A stretch of DNA of 64,000 nucleotides from Rhodovulum robiginosum (GTDB lineage: Bacteria; Pseudomonadota; Alphaproteobacteria; Rhodobacterales; Rhodobacteraceae). Below the pieces are notes generated by a model. It searched no databases. It saw only the letters and a list, made by a program, of their open reading frames with translations, and was not told the DNA's origin. Positions 52,929 to 62,388 of this stretch are shown in pieces. The translations under genes and the position numbers were made by a program. The stretch is from assembly GCF_003944755.1 (NCBI RefSeq), contig NZ_RWGU01000050.1, positions 186,001 to 250,000 of the forward strand, in the 5' to 3' direction. Positions within the stretch are counted from its first letter, which is position 1. Every line of letters begins with the position of its first letter.

Positions 52929-54293
52929 ATGACCGCCCCAGCCGCCCCCGCCGCCCCCTTGGGCTTTGCCACCCATCTGCGGGCCACGCTGGGGCTGGGC
53001 CTTCCGCTGATCGGCAGCCACCTGGCGCAATTCGCAATCAGCCTGACCGACGCGGCGATGCTGGGCTGGTACGACGTCGCGGCGCTGGCCGCCGAGGTGC
53101 TGGGCGGCTCGCTTTTTTTCGTGCTGTTCATCATGGGCTCGGGCTTTGCCTGGGCGGTGATGCCGATGGTGGCCACGGCCGCCGCCGCGGGCGAGGAAAC
53201 CCAGGTGCGACGCGTCACCCGCATGGGGCTGTGGATCTCGGCGGGCTTCGCCTGCCTGTCGCTGCCGGTCTTCTTCATGGCGGAGCGGCTGTTTCTGGGC
53301 ATCGGGCAGGCGCCAGAGGTCGCGCGCCTTGCCCAGCATTACCTGACGATCAATGGCCTGGCGATGCTGCCCGCCCTGATGGTCATGGTGCTAAAGAGCT
53401 ATCTCGCCGCGCTCGAACGCACGCGTGTCGTGCTGTGGGTCACGCTGATCGCCGTCGCGCTCAACGCCTTGGGCAATTACCTGTTGATCTTCGGCGCCTG
53501 GGGCTTTCCCGAACTGGGCATTCGGGGCGCGGCGCTGTCGTCGATCCTGGTGCACCTGGCCTCGATGGCCGCGCTTGTCGTCTATGCCGCGCGGGCAACC
53601 CCGGAACACGCGCTCTTTCAAAGGCTCTGGCGCCCCGACTGGGAGGCGTTTTGGCGGGTCTTTCGCCTGGGCTGGCCGATCGGGCTGACCAACCTCGCCG
53701 AGGTGGGCCTGTTCGCCGCCTCCTCGGTGATGATGGGCTGGTTGGGCACGCTGCCGCTGGCCGCTCACGGGATCGCGCTGCAGATTGCCTCGGCCGTTTT
53801 CATGGTGCATCTGGGCCTGTCGAACGCCGCCACCATACGCGCCGGGCGGGCGATGGGCCGGCGCGACGCCGACGCGCTGCGCCAGGGTGCGTTGGCCGCG
53901 CTGGTGCTGTCGGGCGCGGCTGTGGCGGCCAGCGTCGTGCTGTTCCTGGCGCTGCCCGAGATGCTGATCGGCCTGTTCGTCGACCCCGCCTCGCCGGACC
54001 GCGATGCCCTGATCGCCATCGGCGTGCCGCTGCTGGCCGCGGCGGCGCTGTTCCAACTGGTCGACGCGGCACAGGTCATGGCGCTGGGGCTGCTCAGGGG
54101 CGTGCAGGATACGCGGGTGCCGATGGTGATGGCCGGGGTCAGCTATTGGGGCGTCGGGTTGCCAGTGGCCTACGGGCTGGGCTTTTCCCTGGGCTGGGGC
54201 GGCATCGGCATCTGGCTGGGGCTGGCCAGCGGGCTGGCGGTGGCTGCCGTTTTGATGATGGCGCGGTTCTGGCGCCGCGGCGTCACGATCTGA
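52929..54293 (+). CDS. MATE-family efflux transporter
   Basis: 454 aa, 12 predicted helices in two six-helix halves. NorM-like DinF/MATE pattern: LGLPLIGSHLAQFAISLTDAAMLGWYD, VMPMVATAAAAGEETQVRRVTR, then in the second half WPIGLTNLAEVGLFAASSVMMGWLGTLPLAAHGIALQIAS (quoted in parts; AAHGIALQIAS is the conserved repeat), NAATIRAGRAMGRRDADALRQGA. Exports cationic drugs or metabolites with Na+ or H+. Preceded by a 234-base AT-richer divergent region with the peroxiredoxin gene; 22 bases before the short MgtE gene. Confidence 0.92.
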   Translation: MTAPAAPAAPLGFATHLRATLGLGLPLIGSHLAQFAISLTDAAMLGWYDVAALAAEVLGGSLFFVLFIMGSGFAWAVMPMVATAAAAGEETQVRRVTRMGLWISAGFACLSLPVFFMAERLFLGIGQAPEVARLAQHYLTINGLAMLPALMVMVLKSYLAALERTRVVLWVTLIAVALNALGNYLLIFGAWGFPELGIRGAALSSILVHLASMAALVVYAARATPEHALFQRLWRPDWEAFWRVFRLGWPIGLTNLAEVGLFAASSVMMGWLGTLPLAAHGIALQIASAVFMVHLGLSNAATIRAGRAMGRRDADALRQGALAALVLSGAAVAASVVLFLALPEMLIGLFVDPASPDRDALIAIGVPLLAAAALFQLVDAAQVMALGLLRGVQDTRVPMVMAGVSYWGVGLPVAYGLGFSLGWGGIGIWLGLASGLAVAAVLMMARFWRRGVTI

Positions 54294-54315
54294 CCGGCAA
54301 AGGAGAGCGAGAGCC

Positions 54316-55293
54316 ATGACCGAACAGAGGCTGAACGACCGGGGCGAGACGGCGGCCACCCATATGGTCGCCTCGATCCCCGTCGCGCGCTACGACACGC
54401 CCGCCGCCGAGGTGATCGAGGCGTTGCGCGGGCAGGTCTTTGCCTGCGCCGACACCGTTTTCGTCACCGATGCCGAGCGCCGGCTGGAAGGCATCGTGCG
54501 GATCAACGACCTGTTCGCCAACGGTGCGGGCCGGATCGGCGAGATCATGGAGCCCGAGCACGAGGCGGTGCGCCCCGAGGCCGATCAGGAGGAAATCGCC
54601 ACGCTGGCAATCCGGCTGAGCATGATCGCCGTGCCGGTGGTCGATGCCGATGGAAGGCTTGTCGGCGCGGTGCCGCCCGAGGCGCTGTTCCGTATCCTGC
54701 GCGACGAACATATGGAGGACTTGCAGCGCCTTGCCGGCATCGCGGCCCACGACCGGGGCCCCGGCGCGGCGCTCGACGCGCCGCTGCGCGACCGGTTTTC
54801 CCGGCGGCTGCCTTGGCTTGTCTTCGGACTCGCCGCGTCGTCGCTGGTAACGCTGGTGATGGTTGGCTTCGAAGACGCGCTGGCCGCCAACGTCACGGTG
54901 GCCTTCTTCGTGCCGGCGCTGGTCTATATCGCGGGCGCGATCGGCACGCAGGCGGTGTCGGTTTCGGTGCGGGCGCTGTCGATGCAGGATGTCTCGATCC
55001 TGCGGCTTTTGAAGGACGAGTTGGCGATCGGGCTGGCCATCGGCACCGCGTTGGGCGTGCTTTCGGCGCTGGGCGTGCTTGCGGTTTTCGGCGACGCGAT
55101 GCTTGCGCTGGCCGTGGGGCTGGCGGTGCTCGCGGGCGGGGCGATCTCGGCCGTGGTAGGGTTCGCGCTGCCCTGGGTTTTCCACCGGATGGGCTCGGAC
55201 CCGGCGATGGGCAGCGGGCCGGTCTGCACCGTGATCCAGGACGCGGCAAGCCTGGCGATCTATTTCGGCGTGGTCAGTGCATTGATCCTTTAG
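54316..55293 (+). CDS. Short MgtE-like Mg2+ transporter lacking the N domain
   Basis: 325 aa. Begins with a CBS pair (about 15-135; VFVTDAERRLEGIVRINDLF, IAVPVVDADGRLVGAVPPEAL) and goes directly into the five-helix MgtE pore domain. The MgtE_N domain of about 100 residues is missing. In the pore the usual GGNAGTQS reads GAIGTQAVS, and the final helix keeps DPAMGSG and VIQDAAS with the conserved Asp. The loss of the N domain and the altered GGNAG suggest relaxed gating or a different divalent ion. Follows the MATE gene by 22 bases, probably co-transcribed. Confidence 0.82.
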   Translation: MTEQRLNDRGETAATHMVASIPVARYDTPAAEVIEALRGQVFACADTVFVTDAERRLEGIVRINDLFANGAGRIGEIMEPEHEAVRPEADQEEIATLAIRLSMIAVPVVDADGRLVGAVPPEALFRILRDEHMEDLQRLAGIAAHDRGPGAALDAPLRDRFSRRLPWLVFGLAASSLVTLVMVGFEDALAANVTVAFFVPALVYIAGAIGTQAVSVSVRALSMQDVSILRLLKDELAIGLAIGTALGVLSALGVLAVFGDAMLALAVGLAVLAGGAISAVVGFALPWVFHRMGSDPAMGSGPVCTVIQDAASLAIYFGVVSALIL

Positions 55294-55306
55294 CGGGCCG
55301 AACGCC

Positions 55307-55717
55307 TCAGCCCTTGTCGTCCTTCATCAGGCGGTCGGCCTTCTTGCGCACCAGGACGCTGCGCAGATCGTGCATCGCCAACAGCAGCGCGTCGGTGACG
55401 GTTTCGAGGTCGTCGTCGCTGGCACGGCTTTGCGCCCATTGGCTGGTCAGGTTGAGGTGATCCACCGTGCGCAGGATGTCGTCGACCTCGCGCGCGGCCA
55501 ACACCGCGCGGCGGTCCGCGATCCACTCCGCGATGACCTGGCGCTCATCCTCGGACAGGACGTGGCTGCCATGCGGCTTGATTTCGCCGTTCTTCACGTT
55601 GGCGACGGCGATCTGGTCCATCTCGATGCGGCGCTGGCGGTTTTCCGTGTCGAGGCGGAAGACCAGTGCGCCGTTCTCGCGGACGCGGAAATAGTATTCG
55701 GGCAGATCGCTGGCCAT
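55307..55717 (-). CDS. Conserved hypothetical protein
   Basis: 136 aa, cytosolic. N-terminal beta-rich part (LPEYYFRVRENGALVFRLDTENRQRRIEMDQIAVANVKNG, quoted in parts) followed by a helical, charged C-terminus (EWIADRRAVLAAREVDDILRTVDHLN). Similar proteins occur in Rhodobacteraceae beside aspC, but I know no function. Start ATG 55717, 11 bases after the aspC stop, which points to one transcript. Convergent with the short mgtE. Confidence 0.75.
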   Translation of the reverse strand: MASDLPEYYFRVRENGALVFRLDTENRQRRIEMDQIAVANVKNGEIKPHGSHVLSEDERQVIAEWIADRRAVLAAREVDDILRTVDHLNLTSQWAQSRASDDDLETVTDALLLAMHDLRSVLVRKKADRLMKDDKG

Positions 55718-55728
55718 GGCCCGCGCCC

Positions 55729-56988
<1,260 letters not shown>

Positions 56989-57016
56989 TCAAGCGGCTTT
57001 GCCCGAAAGGTTCGAC

Positions 57017-57421
57017 ATGAGCACCGACAGCTCCGACGCGGCACAGTGGTATTCCGAAGATGCCGCCACCTTTGGCGACCGGGTGGCCGGTGCGCGCGAG
57101 GCACTGGGCATGACCCAGACCGAACTGGCCAAGCGCCTGGGGGTGAAGCTGAAGACCGTGCGCGGCTGGGAGGAAGACCTGTCCGAGCCCCGCGCCAACA
57201 AGCTGCAGACGCTGGCGGGCGTGCTGAACGTTTCGATCATGTGGCTGCTCAACGGACATGGCGACGGGCTGGAGGCGCCGCCCGAAGAGATCGTGCTGTC
57301 GGCCGATGTGCGCGCGTCGCTGACCGAGATCCGCCAGGTCAAGACCGAGATGGGGCTCTTGACCGAGCGCCTGGGCGTGCTGGAAAAGCGCCTGCGCCAC
57401 GTGCTGAAGGAGCATGGCTGA
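57017..57421 (+). CDS. XRE-family regulator upstream of sdhE
   Basis: 134 aa. Helix-turn-helix at about 20-75: FGDRVAGAREALGMTQTELAKRLGVKLKTVRGWEEDLSEPRANKLQ (parts), then LAGVLNVSIMWLLNGHGDGL. The C-terminal third (about 95-134) is a coiled coil (EIRQVKTEMGLLTERLGVLEKRL) that probably mediates oligomers. Stop overlaps the sdhE start by 1 base (TGATG). Start ATG 57017 (MSTDSSDAAQWYSED). Target genes unknown. Confidence 0.88.
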   Translation: MSTDSSDAAQWYSEDAATFGDRVAGAREALGMTQTELAKRLGVKLKTVRGWEEDLSEPRANKLQTLAGVLNVSIMWLLNGHGDGLEAPPEEIVLSADVRASLTEIRQVKTEMGLLTERLGVLEKRLRHVLKEHG

Positions 57422-57708
57422 TGGACGAGACCACGCAGACCCGCCTGAAGCGTCTGCGCATGCGGGCCTGGCATCGCGGCACCAAGGAGATGGACATCAT
57501 CCTCGGTCATTTCGCCGACGACCGGCTGGACGCGCTCTCGCCGGACGATGTGGAATTGTTCGACGCATTGCTGGCTGAAAACGATCACGACCTCTACCAG
57601 TGGGTCACGCGCCAGATGACGCCGCCCGCGCGCTACGCGGCGATGATCGACACCGTGGCCACCCATGCGCATGCACGGCTGGTCGCCGGGCCGAATCCCG
57701 CGATTTAA
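57421..57708 (+). CDS. sdhE: FAD assembly factor SdhE
   Basis: 95 aa. Helps attach FAD covalently to succinate dehydrogenase (and related flavoproteins). The RGxxE signature is in MRAWHRGTKEMDIILGHFAD, and the C-terminal helices LFDALLAENDHDLYQWVTRQM match the family. ATG overlaps the upstream stop by 1 base. The sdh operon itself is not in the window, so it acts in trans. Confidence 0.93.
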   Translation: MDETTQTRLKRLRMRAWHRGTKEMDIILGHFADDRLDALSPDDVELFDALLAENDHDLYQWVTRQMTPPARYAAMIDTVATHAHARLVAGPNPAI

Positions 57709-57768
57709 CGGAAAATTCGCGACTCACCGCCTATCACCGCTGCAAGGCACATGCTTGCGGAGGACGCG

Positions 57769-58266
57769 ATGAGCGTGGAACGTCCCATCCCCGACGGCCG
57801 GACCACCGGCTTTCTGATCGGCTATCTCGAGATGCTGGCCCTGGTGGAACGGCTGCACCGGTTGATGCTCGACGTCATCAAGGACGAGTTCGAGCGGATC
57901 GGCCTGCCCGAGCTCAACCCGGTGCAGGCGCTGCTGCTCTACAATATCGGCGACAACGAGGTGACGGCGGGCGAGCTGAAAACGCGGGGCTACTACCAGG
58001 GCTCGAACGTGTCCTACAACCTCAAGAAGCTCGTCGAATACGGCTACATGCACCATCAGCGCTGCGCCATCGACCGCCGCGCGGTGCGGGTGCGCCTGAC
58101 GCCCCGCGGCCGGGCGGTGCGCGATACTCTCGCCGCGCTCTTTGCGCGCCACGCAGAGGGCCTCCAGTCCGGCGGGCTGCTGGAGCGCCTGGCGATGGAA
58201 GAAATCACCGGCGGCCTGCGCCGGGTGGAACGCTACTGGGGCGACCAGATCCGGTATATCTACTGA
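57769..58266 (+). CDS. MarR-family regulator, LdtR type
   Basis: 165 aa winged-helix regulator. The sequence TTGFLIGYLEMLALVERLHRL, LNPVQALLLYNIGDNEVTAGEL, GYYQGSNVSYNLKKLVEYGY, DRRAVRVRLTPRG and the ending RRVERYWGDQIRYIY are characteristic of alphaproteobacterial LdtR, which in Liberibacter controls an L,D-transpeptidase and stress tolerance. The ATG at 57769 has the ribosome site GCGGAGG; ATG 57751 is a less likely start. It is preceded by sdhE and followed by a 180-base gap. Confidence 0.88.
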   Translation: MSVERPIPDGRTTGFLIGYLEMLALVERLHRLMLDVIKDEFERIGLPELNPVQALLLYNIGDNEVTAGELKTRGYYQGSNVSYNLKKLVEYGYMHHQRCAIDRRAVRVRLTPRGRAVRDTLAALFARHAEGLQSGGLLERLAMEEITGGLRRVERYWGDQIRYIY

Positions 58267-58446
58267 CCGGCGGGCGCCCCGCCCCGAGCGGTGCAGAGCC
58301 TCGCACCGATGCCATCGCTCATACGGATGAACGTCCTGCCCGAACCGGCGTGCGGGCATCGTGCGCGGGCGGATGGGACGACATTGCGGCGTGCCGGACC
58401 AGATGGCATCATGAAATCTGCCTAGAGAGACCAGCGAAATCCCGCC

Positions 58447-60330
58447 ATGCTCCGCCGCGACCTTTTGAAAGCCGCCACGGCCGCCATGCTTGCCGGTCCA
58501 GCATCCGCCCAAGTGCAGGACCGGCAGATCGCGGGGCCGGTCGCCGCCGTCTACCATGGCTTTGCCGAATTGAAAGCCGGCGTCGAGAAAGGGGAACTCG
58601 CCGCGCTTGCCGATGGTACCGCGGTGCGGGCGGGGATGTGCCTTTACCTTACGGACGCAGCGCGCACCGGCGCGGCGGCGATCGTCCCCGAGCTTCCGGG
58701 GCTGGTGCCGTGGCCAGGTGGCGAGATGGTCGAGCATTGGGGCGCCGTCGGTGACGCAGCAGCCGACGACAGCGCGCCGATCATCCGGGCGCTGGCCTGG
58801 TTCGCCGAGGCGGGCCGGCCCGTGGAATGGGGTGGCGGCACCTACCGGTGCGAAAAGAACCTCGACGGGTTCGCAAGGCTGGTCCATGCGGGCCGCGGGG
58901 TGATCCACCGCGGCGAAGACAGCTATACGATAAGCGATGTCCACGGTGCGAGAAACGTTATCCACTGTGCGCCGCCCGAGAGCGCGGGTGAGAATGACGG
59001 GCTGACGCGCGCGACGCCCACCGATTACGTCACCGCGTTCAATTTCGTCGAGGCCCACGCGGGTATCCGGCCAGCGCAAAGGTGGCGGGTCCAGTACATT
59101 TCGGGAGTCTACGCCTTCAAGGGCGCGCGCCGATTGGAAAATTTCCCGACGACCTTGTATCCGATCGAATTCATGGGACAGGCGGACGAATTCGGTACCC
59201 CGACCGTGATTTTCGATGGTGGGCCTCACGGCGTGCCGGCCTTCAAACGGTTGCGGGGCGGTGCGCCGGTCAACCTGCATTTCGAAAACCTGAAATGCGT
59301 GAATTTCGACCAGTCCCAGGGCGCATTTCAGATCTGGTACGATATCAACGTCACCGCGGTAAACCTGCATGCCGCGGATTGCAGGGGCATGGTCTACGCC
59401 TGGCGCAACGGGGTCGTGGAACAGCACAAGGGGGTTTTCGACAACTGCGAGGGTTGTATCAACTTTCAGGACGTCTACGGCGCTGCCGGCGATCTCAACG
59501 GCACGCCGGGCACGGATGAGATCGTGTTCAACGACTGCACGGGAATTGGCTGTGTGCACTATACCCGTGGTACCAAAGCGTACCTGCGCGGCTGCGAGTT
59601 CAACAATGTCGATGTCGGCATCTTGATATCGCGTCATGCGCGATGCCGCACACAGGGCAATCGTTTCAATTCATGGAAAGCCGCCGCGATCAAGGCCGAG
59701 ATGTTCGCGATCTGGAACTACGACCGCTCCGACCTGGATCGGATGACCGGAGCGACGAACAAGAAGGCCACAGTGCTTTGCGAGCCATTTTGCGTCATCG
59801 ACCGCGTGCACAAGGATACGTCGCGGCCCAACGGGCACATGTATTACTATGACACCCCGATAACGTGGAGCGGCACGTCGCGCACAGCGCTTTCCGAAAA
59901 TCAATATGGCTCGGAAAACCTGACACCATTCAGAATGCCGGCATGGTGGCTCTATCACACCAAGGCGAAAGGCGAGGGCCGTGTCGAGATCACCGTGCCG
60001 AAGGGCGATACGTGCCTGATGGAGATCACCGGCGCCGGGAGCGGGGCGAAGAACGTGCTTTGCGATGTCACGCTGCCCGAGGGACATTGGTTGTGCGAGT
60101 TCGAGTTCACCGGAGAGCGGCCCGACAAGCCGACCAACCGCTTCTTCGTCCGGGCGTTTCGAAGCAACTCGTCGGATGTCGTGACCAATGCGGGCAGCAT
60201 GGCCGCGATGAACAACCGGGCAAACGCCGACGCCTCCAATTCGGATATCGAGTTCAGGCTTTACGGCACGTTGCGTGTCGGCACCTCGGAGGCGTCGATC
60301 ATTCGGATGGAGACCGATGTCATTCTGTGA
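58447..60330 (+). CDS. Tat-exported right-handed beta-helix protein
   Basis: 627 aa. N-terminus MLRRDLLKAATAAMLAG is a twin-arginine (RRDLLK) signal, cleaved near ASA-QVQ. Around residue 98 begins the polysaccharide-lyase/tail-spike start motif EHWGAVGDAAADDSAPIIRAL and WGGGTYRCEKNL. The centre (about 180-440) shows beta-helix coils with repeated N-rich turns (VNLHAADCRGMVYAWRNGVV, FDNCEGCINFQ, LRGCEFNNVDVGILIS, CRTQGNRFNSW). The C-terminal 130 residues look like a separate beta-sandwich (VEITVPKGDTCLMEITGAGS). I see no lyase catalytic triad. Polysaccharide binding or cleavage outside the cytoplasm is inferred; no phage genes surround it. Confidence 0.68.
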   Translation: MLRRDLLKAATAAMLAGPASAQVQDRQIAGPVAAVYHGFAELKAGVEKGELAALADGTAVRAGMCLYLTDAARTGAAAIVPELPGLVPWPGGEMVEHWGAVGDAAADDSAPIIRALAWFAEAGRPVEWGGGTYRCEKNLDGFARLVHAGRGVIHRGEDSYTISDVHGARNVIHCAPPESAGENDGLTRATPTDYVTAFNFVEAHAGIRPAQRWRVQYISGVYAFKGARRLENFPTTLYPIEFMGQADEFGTPTVIFDGGPHGVPAFKRLRGGAPVNLHFENLKCVNFDQSQGAFQIWYDINVTAVNLHAADCRGMVYAWRNGVVEQHKGVFDNCEGCINFQDVYGAAGDLNGTPGTDEIVFNDCTGIGCVHYTRGTKAYLRGCEFNNVDVGILISRHARCRTQGNRFNSWKAAAIKAEMFAIWNYDRSDLDRMTGATNKKATVLCEPFCVIDRVHKDTSRPNGHMYYYDTPITWSGTSRTALSENQYGSENLTPFRMPAWWLYHTKAKGEGRVEITVPKGDTCLMEITGAGSGAKNVLCDVTLPEGHWLCEFEFTGERPDKPTNRFFVRAFRSNSSDVVTNAGSMAAMNNRANADASNSDIEFRLYGTLRVGTSEASIIRMETDVIL

Positions 60331-60483
60331 TCGCCTTGGGTCTTTGGATGCTTTGCATATCGGCCGTTCGGCCCGTTGCGTGATGCATTTCGGGACGCGT
60401 GTCCGGGAATATCGGGGCGGACGATAGCGGTGTTCCAATCCGCCCCCGGTTACACGCATCCTATGGTCTGCGCGCCGCGCGGG

Positions 60484-61203
60484 TTATCGTGCCAGGCCCA
60501 GCACCGGCACCTCGAGTTCTCGCAACAGCTTGCGCACCATCGCGGCCTCGAAATCGGCAAAGCCCATCGCCGTTTCCACAAAGGCGTCCGCCCCGCGGAT
60601 CACCTCGGCGCGGAAATAGGCGGTGAGTTCGCCCAGCCCGACCTCGGCATGGTCGATGCGGTTGGCCGCATCCGTGCCGATCACCAGCGCGTTGACCGTG
60701 ATCCCGGCGAGGGCGGGCGCAGCGCGTACGTCGCGGGGGCGGGGGCCCTCGTTCGACTTGCCGTCGCCGGTGACATCCAGCGTACGCTTCCAGCAGGCCG
60801 CCTGATCGCCCAGCATTCGCCCCCCGGCAATCAGCGCCGCGCCCAGCCCGGTGGTGTGCGTGGTCGCCCGGCGCCGGCTGTCGCGCAGGTGGCCGGCGGC
60901 GGCGGCCAGCGCCGCCGCGCTTTCGATCTCGGCCCAGGGCAGCAGGAGCCGCTGGTCGGTCTGGCCGGCCCATTCGAACACGGCCAGCCGCACCGGGGCG
61001 TTCGGCATCGCCAGCAGCGCCGCTGCGACCTCGGGGTGTTCCAGCGCCGCGGCCAGCCCATCGACCTGAAGCCGGTATTCCAGCGCGTCGACCGAGCCCG
61101 ATACGTCGAGCCCAATGGCCAGCGCCTGCCGGCAGGCGGCTTCGGCGCCGGGGGCCAGCGCCGCCGCGACAAGCGCGGCGTTCATCAGGCGGCGCGCCTT
61201 CAT
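60484..61203 (-). CDS. Secreted DUF1194 (VWA-like) protein
   Basis: 239 aa, signal peptide after MKARRLMNAALVAAALAPGAEA. MIDAS-type LAIGLDVSGSVDALEYRLQ, then FEWAGQTDQRLLLPW, TTHTTGLGAALIAGGRML, LDVTGDGKSNEGPRPRDVR and the ending VRKLLRELEVPVLGLA. Start ATG 61203 overlaps the stop of the preceding DUF1194 gene by 4 bases (ATGA); an internal ATG at 61185 is possible. Paralogue of the gene at 61200 and of that at 45557. Periplasmic, partner unknown. Confidence 0.85.
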   Translation of the reverse strand: MKARRLMNAALVAAALAPGAEAACRQALAIGLDVSGSVDALEYRLQVDGLAAALEHPEVAAALLAMPNAPVRLAVFEWAGQTDQRLLLPWAEIESAAALAAAAGHLRDSRRRATTHTTGLGAALIAGGRMLGDQAACWKRTLDVTGDGKSNEGPRPRDVRAAPALAGITVNALVIGTDAANRIDHAEVGLGELTAYFRAEVIRGADAFVETAMGFADFEAAMVRKLLRELEVPVLGLAR

Positions 61204-61907
61204 CCGCCCGCGGCCGGGCGGGGCAGGGCGCCGATCACCCGGGCCTGCACCTCGCGGAACAGCTTGCGCCGCATCGCGCGGGCGAAATCGTCGAAATCCT
61301 TCGCTTCCTCGACAAAAGCACCGGGGCCGCGGATCACCTCGTCGCGGTAATAGGCAAACACCACGGCGTCGTTCTCTGTTGCTCCGCCGATGGCCAGCCC
61401 GTTCACGGTGATGCCGTCCAGCGGAAAGCTGGAATAGGCGCGGGCCGGGCCGAACCCGTCGTTGTTGATGCCGTCGCCGGAGATGTCGAGCGTGCGGAAC
61501 AGGCACTCCGGCGCGCCGCGGAATACTCGGGCGGCGTAGCCGATGCCATAGCCCATGGCGGTGGGAAACTCGGCATAGCTGCGCTTGGAGCCGGCGATCT
61601 GCGCCGCCGCCCCGGCGATGGCCGCCGGGCTGTCGAGCATGCGCCAGTCGAGCAGCATGTCCTGCTGGTAGCGCCCGCTCCATTCGTAGACGGCCAGCGC
61701 GACGGGGGCCTCGGGCTGGGCCAGCAAGGCCTCGCGCACCTCGGGCGCGGTCAGCGCGGCGGCCAGGCCCGCGCGCTGCAGGCGGTCTTCTTCGGCATCG
61801 ACCGACGAGGAGATGTCCAGCGCCAGCACCAGCGCCAGACGGCAGGCTGCCCCGGCCGGGGCGGCGGCCCCGACCGAGGCCGCCAAAGCCGCCAGAAACC
61901 TTACCAA
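61200..61907 (-). CDS. Secreted DUF1194 (VWA-like) protein, TTG start
   Basis: 235 aa from a TTG at 61907, giving a signal peptide VRFLAALAASVGAAAPAGAA. No ATG or GTG gives a plausible N-terminus, since the frame upstream runs antisense-like through the VOC gene. MIDAS-type LVLALDISSSVDAEEDRLQ, VYEWSGRYQQDMLLDW, FPTAMGYGIGYAARVF, LDISGDGINNDGFGPARAY, ending MRRKLFREVQARVIGALP. Its start overlaps the glyoxalase stop by 7 bases, and its stop overlaps the next DUF1194 start. A tandem duplication with divergence. Confidence 0.82.
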   Translation of the reverse strand: MVRFLAALAASVGAAAPAGAACRLALVLALDISSSVDAEEDRLQRAGLAAALTAPEVREALLAQPEAPVALAVYEWSGRYQQDMLLDWRMLDSPAAIAGAAAQIAGSKRSYAEFPTAMGYGIGYAARVFRGAPECLFRTLDISGDGINNDGFGPARAYSSFPLDGITVNGLAIGGATENDAVVFAYYRDEVIRGPGAFVEEAKDFDDFARAMRRKLFREVQARVIGALPRPAAGG

Positions 61908-62329
61908 TGGCCCGTGTTTTCCATGCTCGCCCAGGGCTCGGCCTTGGGCAGCGGGTCGCCCATCTGCAAAAGCTCGACCGAGATGTTGTCCGGGCTGCGC
62001 ACGAAAGCCATGCGGCCGTCGCGGGGCGGGCGGTTGATGGTCACGCCATTGTCCATAAGGTGCTGGCACATGTCGTAGATATTCTCGACCGCGTAGGCGA
62101 GGTGCCCGAAATGCCGGCTGTCCGAGGGCAGCCCCTCGTCGCCGTCCCAGTTATAGGTCAGCTCGACCGGGCATTCTGCCTGTCCCGGTGGCGCCATGAA
62201 GATCAGGGTGAAGCGCCCGCCTTCGTTTTCGCTGCGGCGCGTCTCTTCCAGCCCCAGCAACTCATAAAAAGCGATGGATTTTTCCAGATCCTTCACGCGG
62301 ACCATGGTGTGCAGATAGCGAATTTGCAT
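61901..62329 (-). CDS. Lactoylglutathione lyase-like VOC protein (glyoxalase I)
   Basis: 142 aa. MQIRYLHTMVRVKDLEKSIAFYELLGL is the classic glyoxalase I start with His7 as metal ligand. Then FTLIFMAPPGQAECPVELTYNWDGD with the metal Glu, HFGHLAYAVENIYDMCQHL with a His, and FVRSPDNISVELLQMGDPLP with the final Glu. All four metal ligands are present. It would detoxify methylglyoxal-glutathione. Start ATG 62329 with GGAGGGAAAC upstream. Head of a three-gene unit with two DUF1194 genes. Confidence 0.9.
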   Translation of the reverse strand: MQIRYLHTMVRVKDLEKSIAFYELLGLEETRRSENEGGRFTLIFMAPPGQAECPVELTYNWDGDEGLPSDSRHFGHLAYAVENIYDMCQHLMDNGVTINRPPRDGRMAFVRSPDNISVELLQMGDPLPKAEPWASMENTGHW

Positions 62330-62388
62330 GTTTCCCTCCGTTTTGCGCCAGACATAGCACATGCACCCGTTGGTGCGAGGGGAGGATG

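Noticed and set aside
58447-60330. A prophage remnant, because of the tail-spike-like protein
   Set aside because: Neighbours are chromosomal genes, no phage structural or integration genes occur, and the protein has a Tat signal, which phage tail proteins lack.
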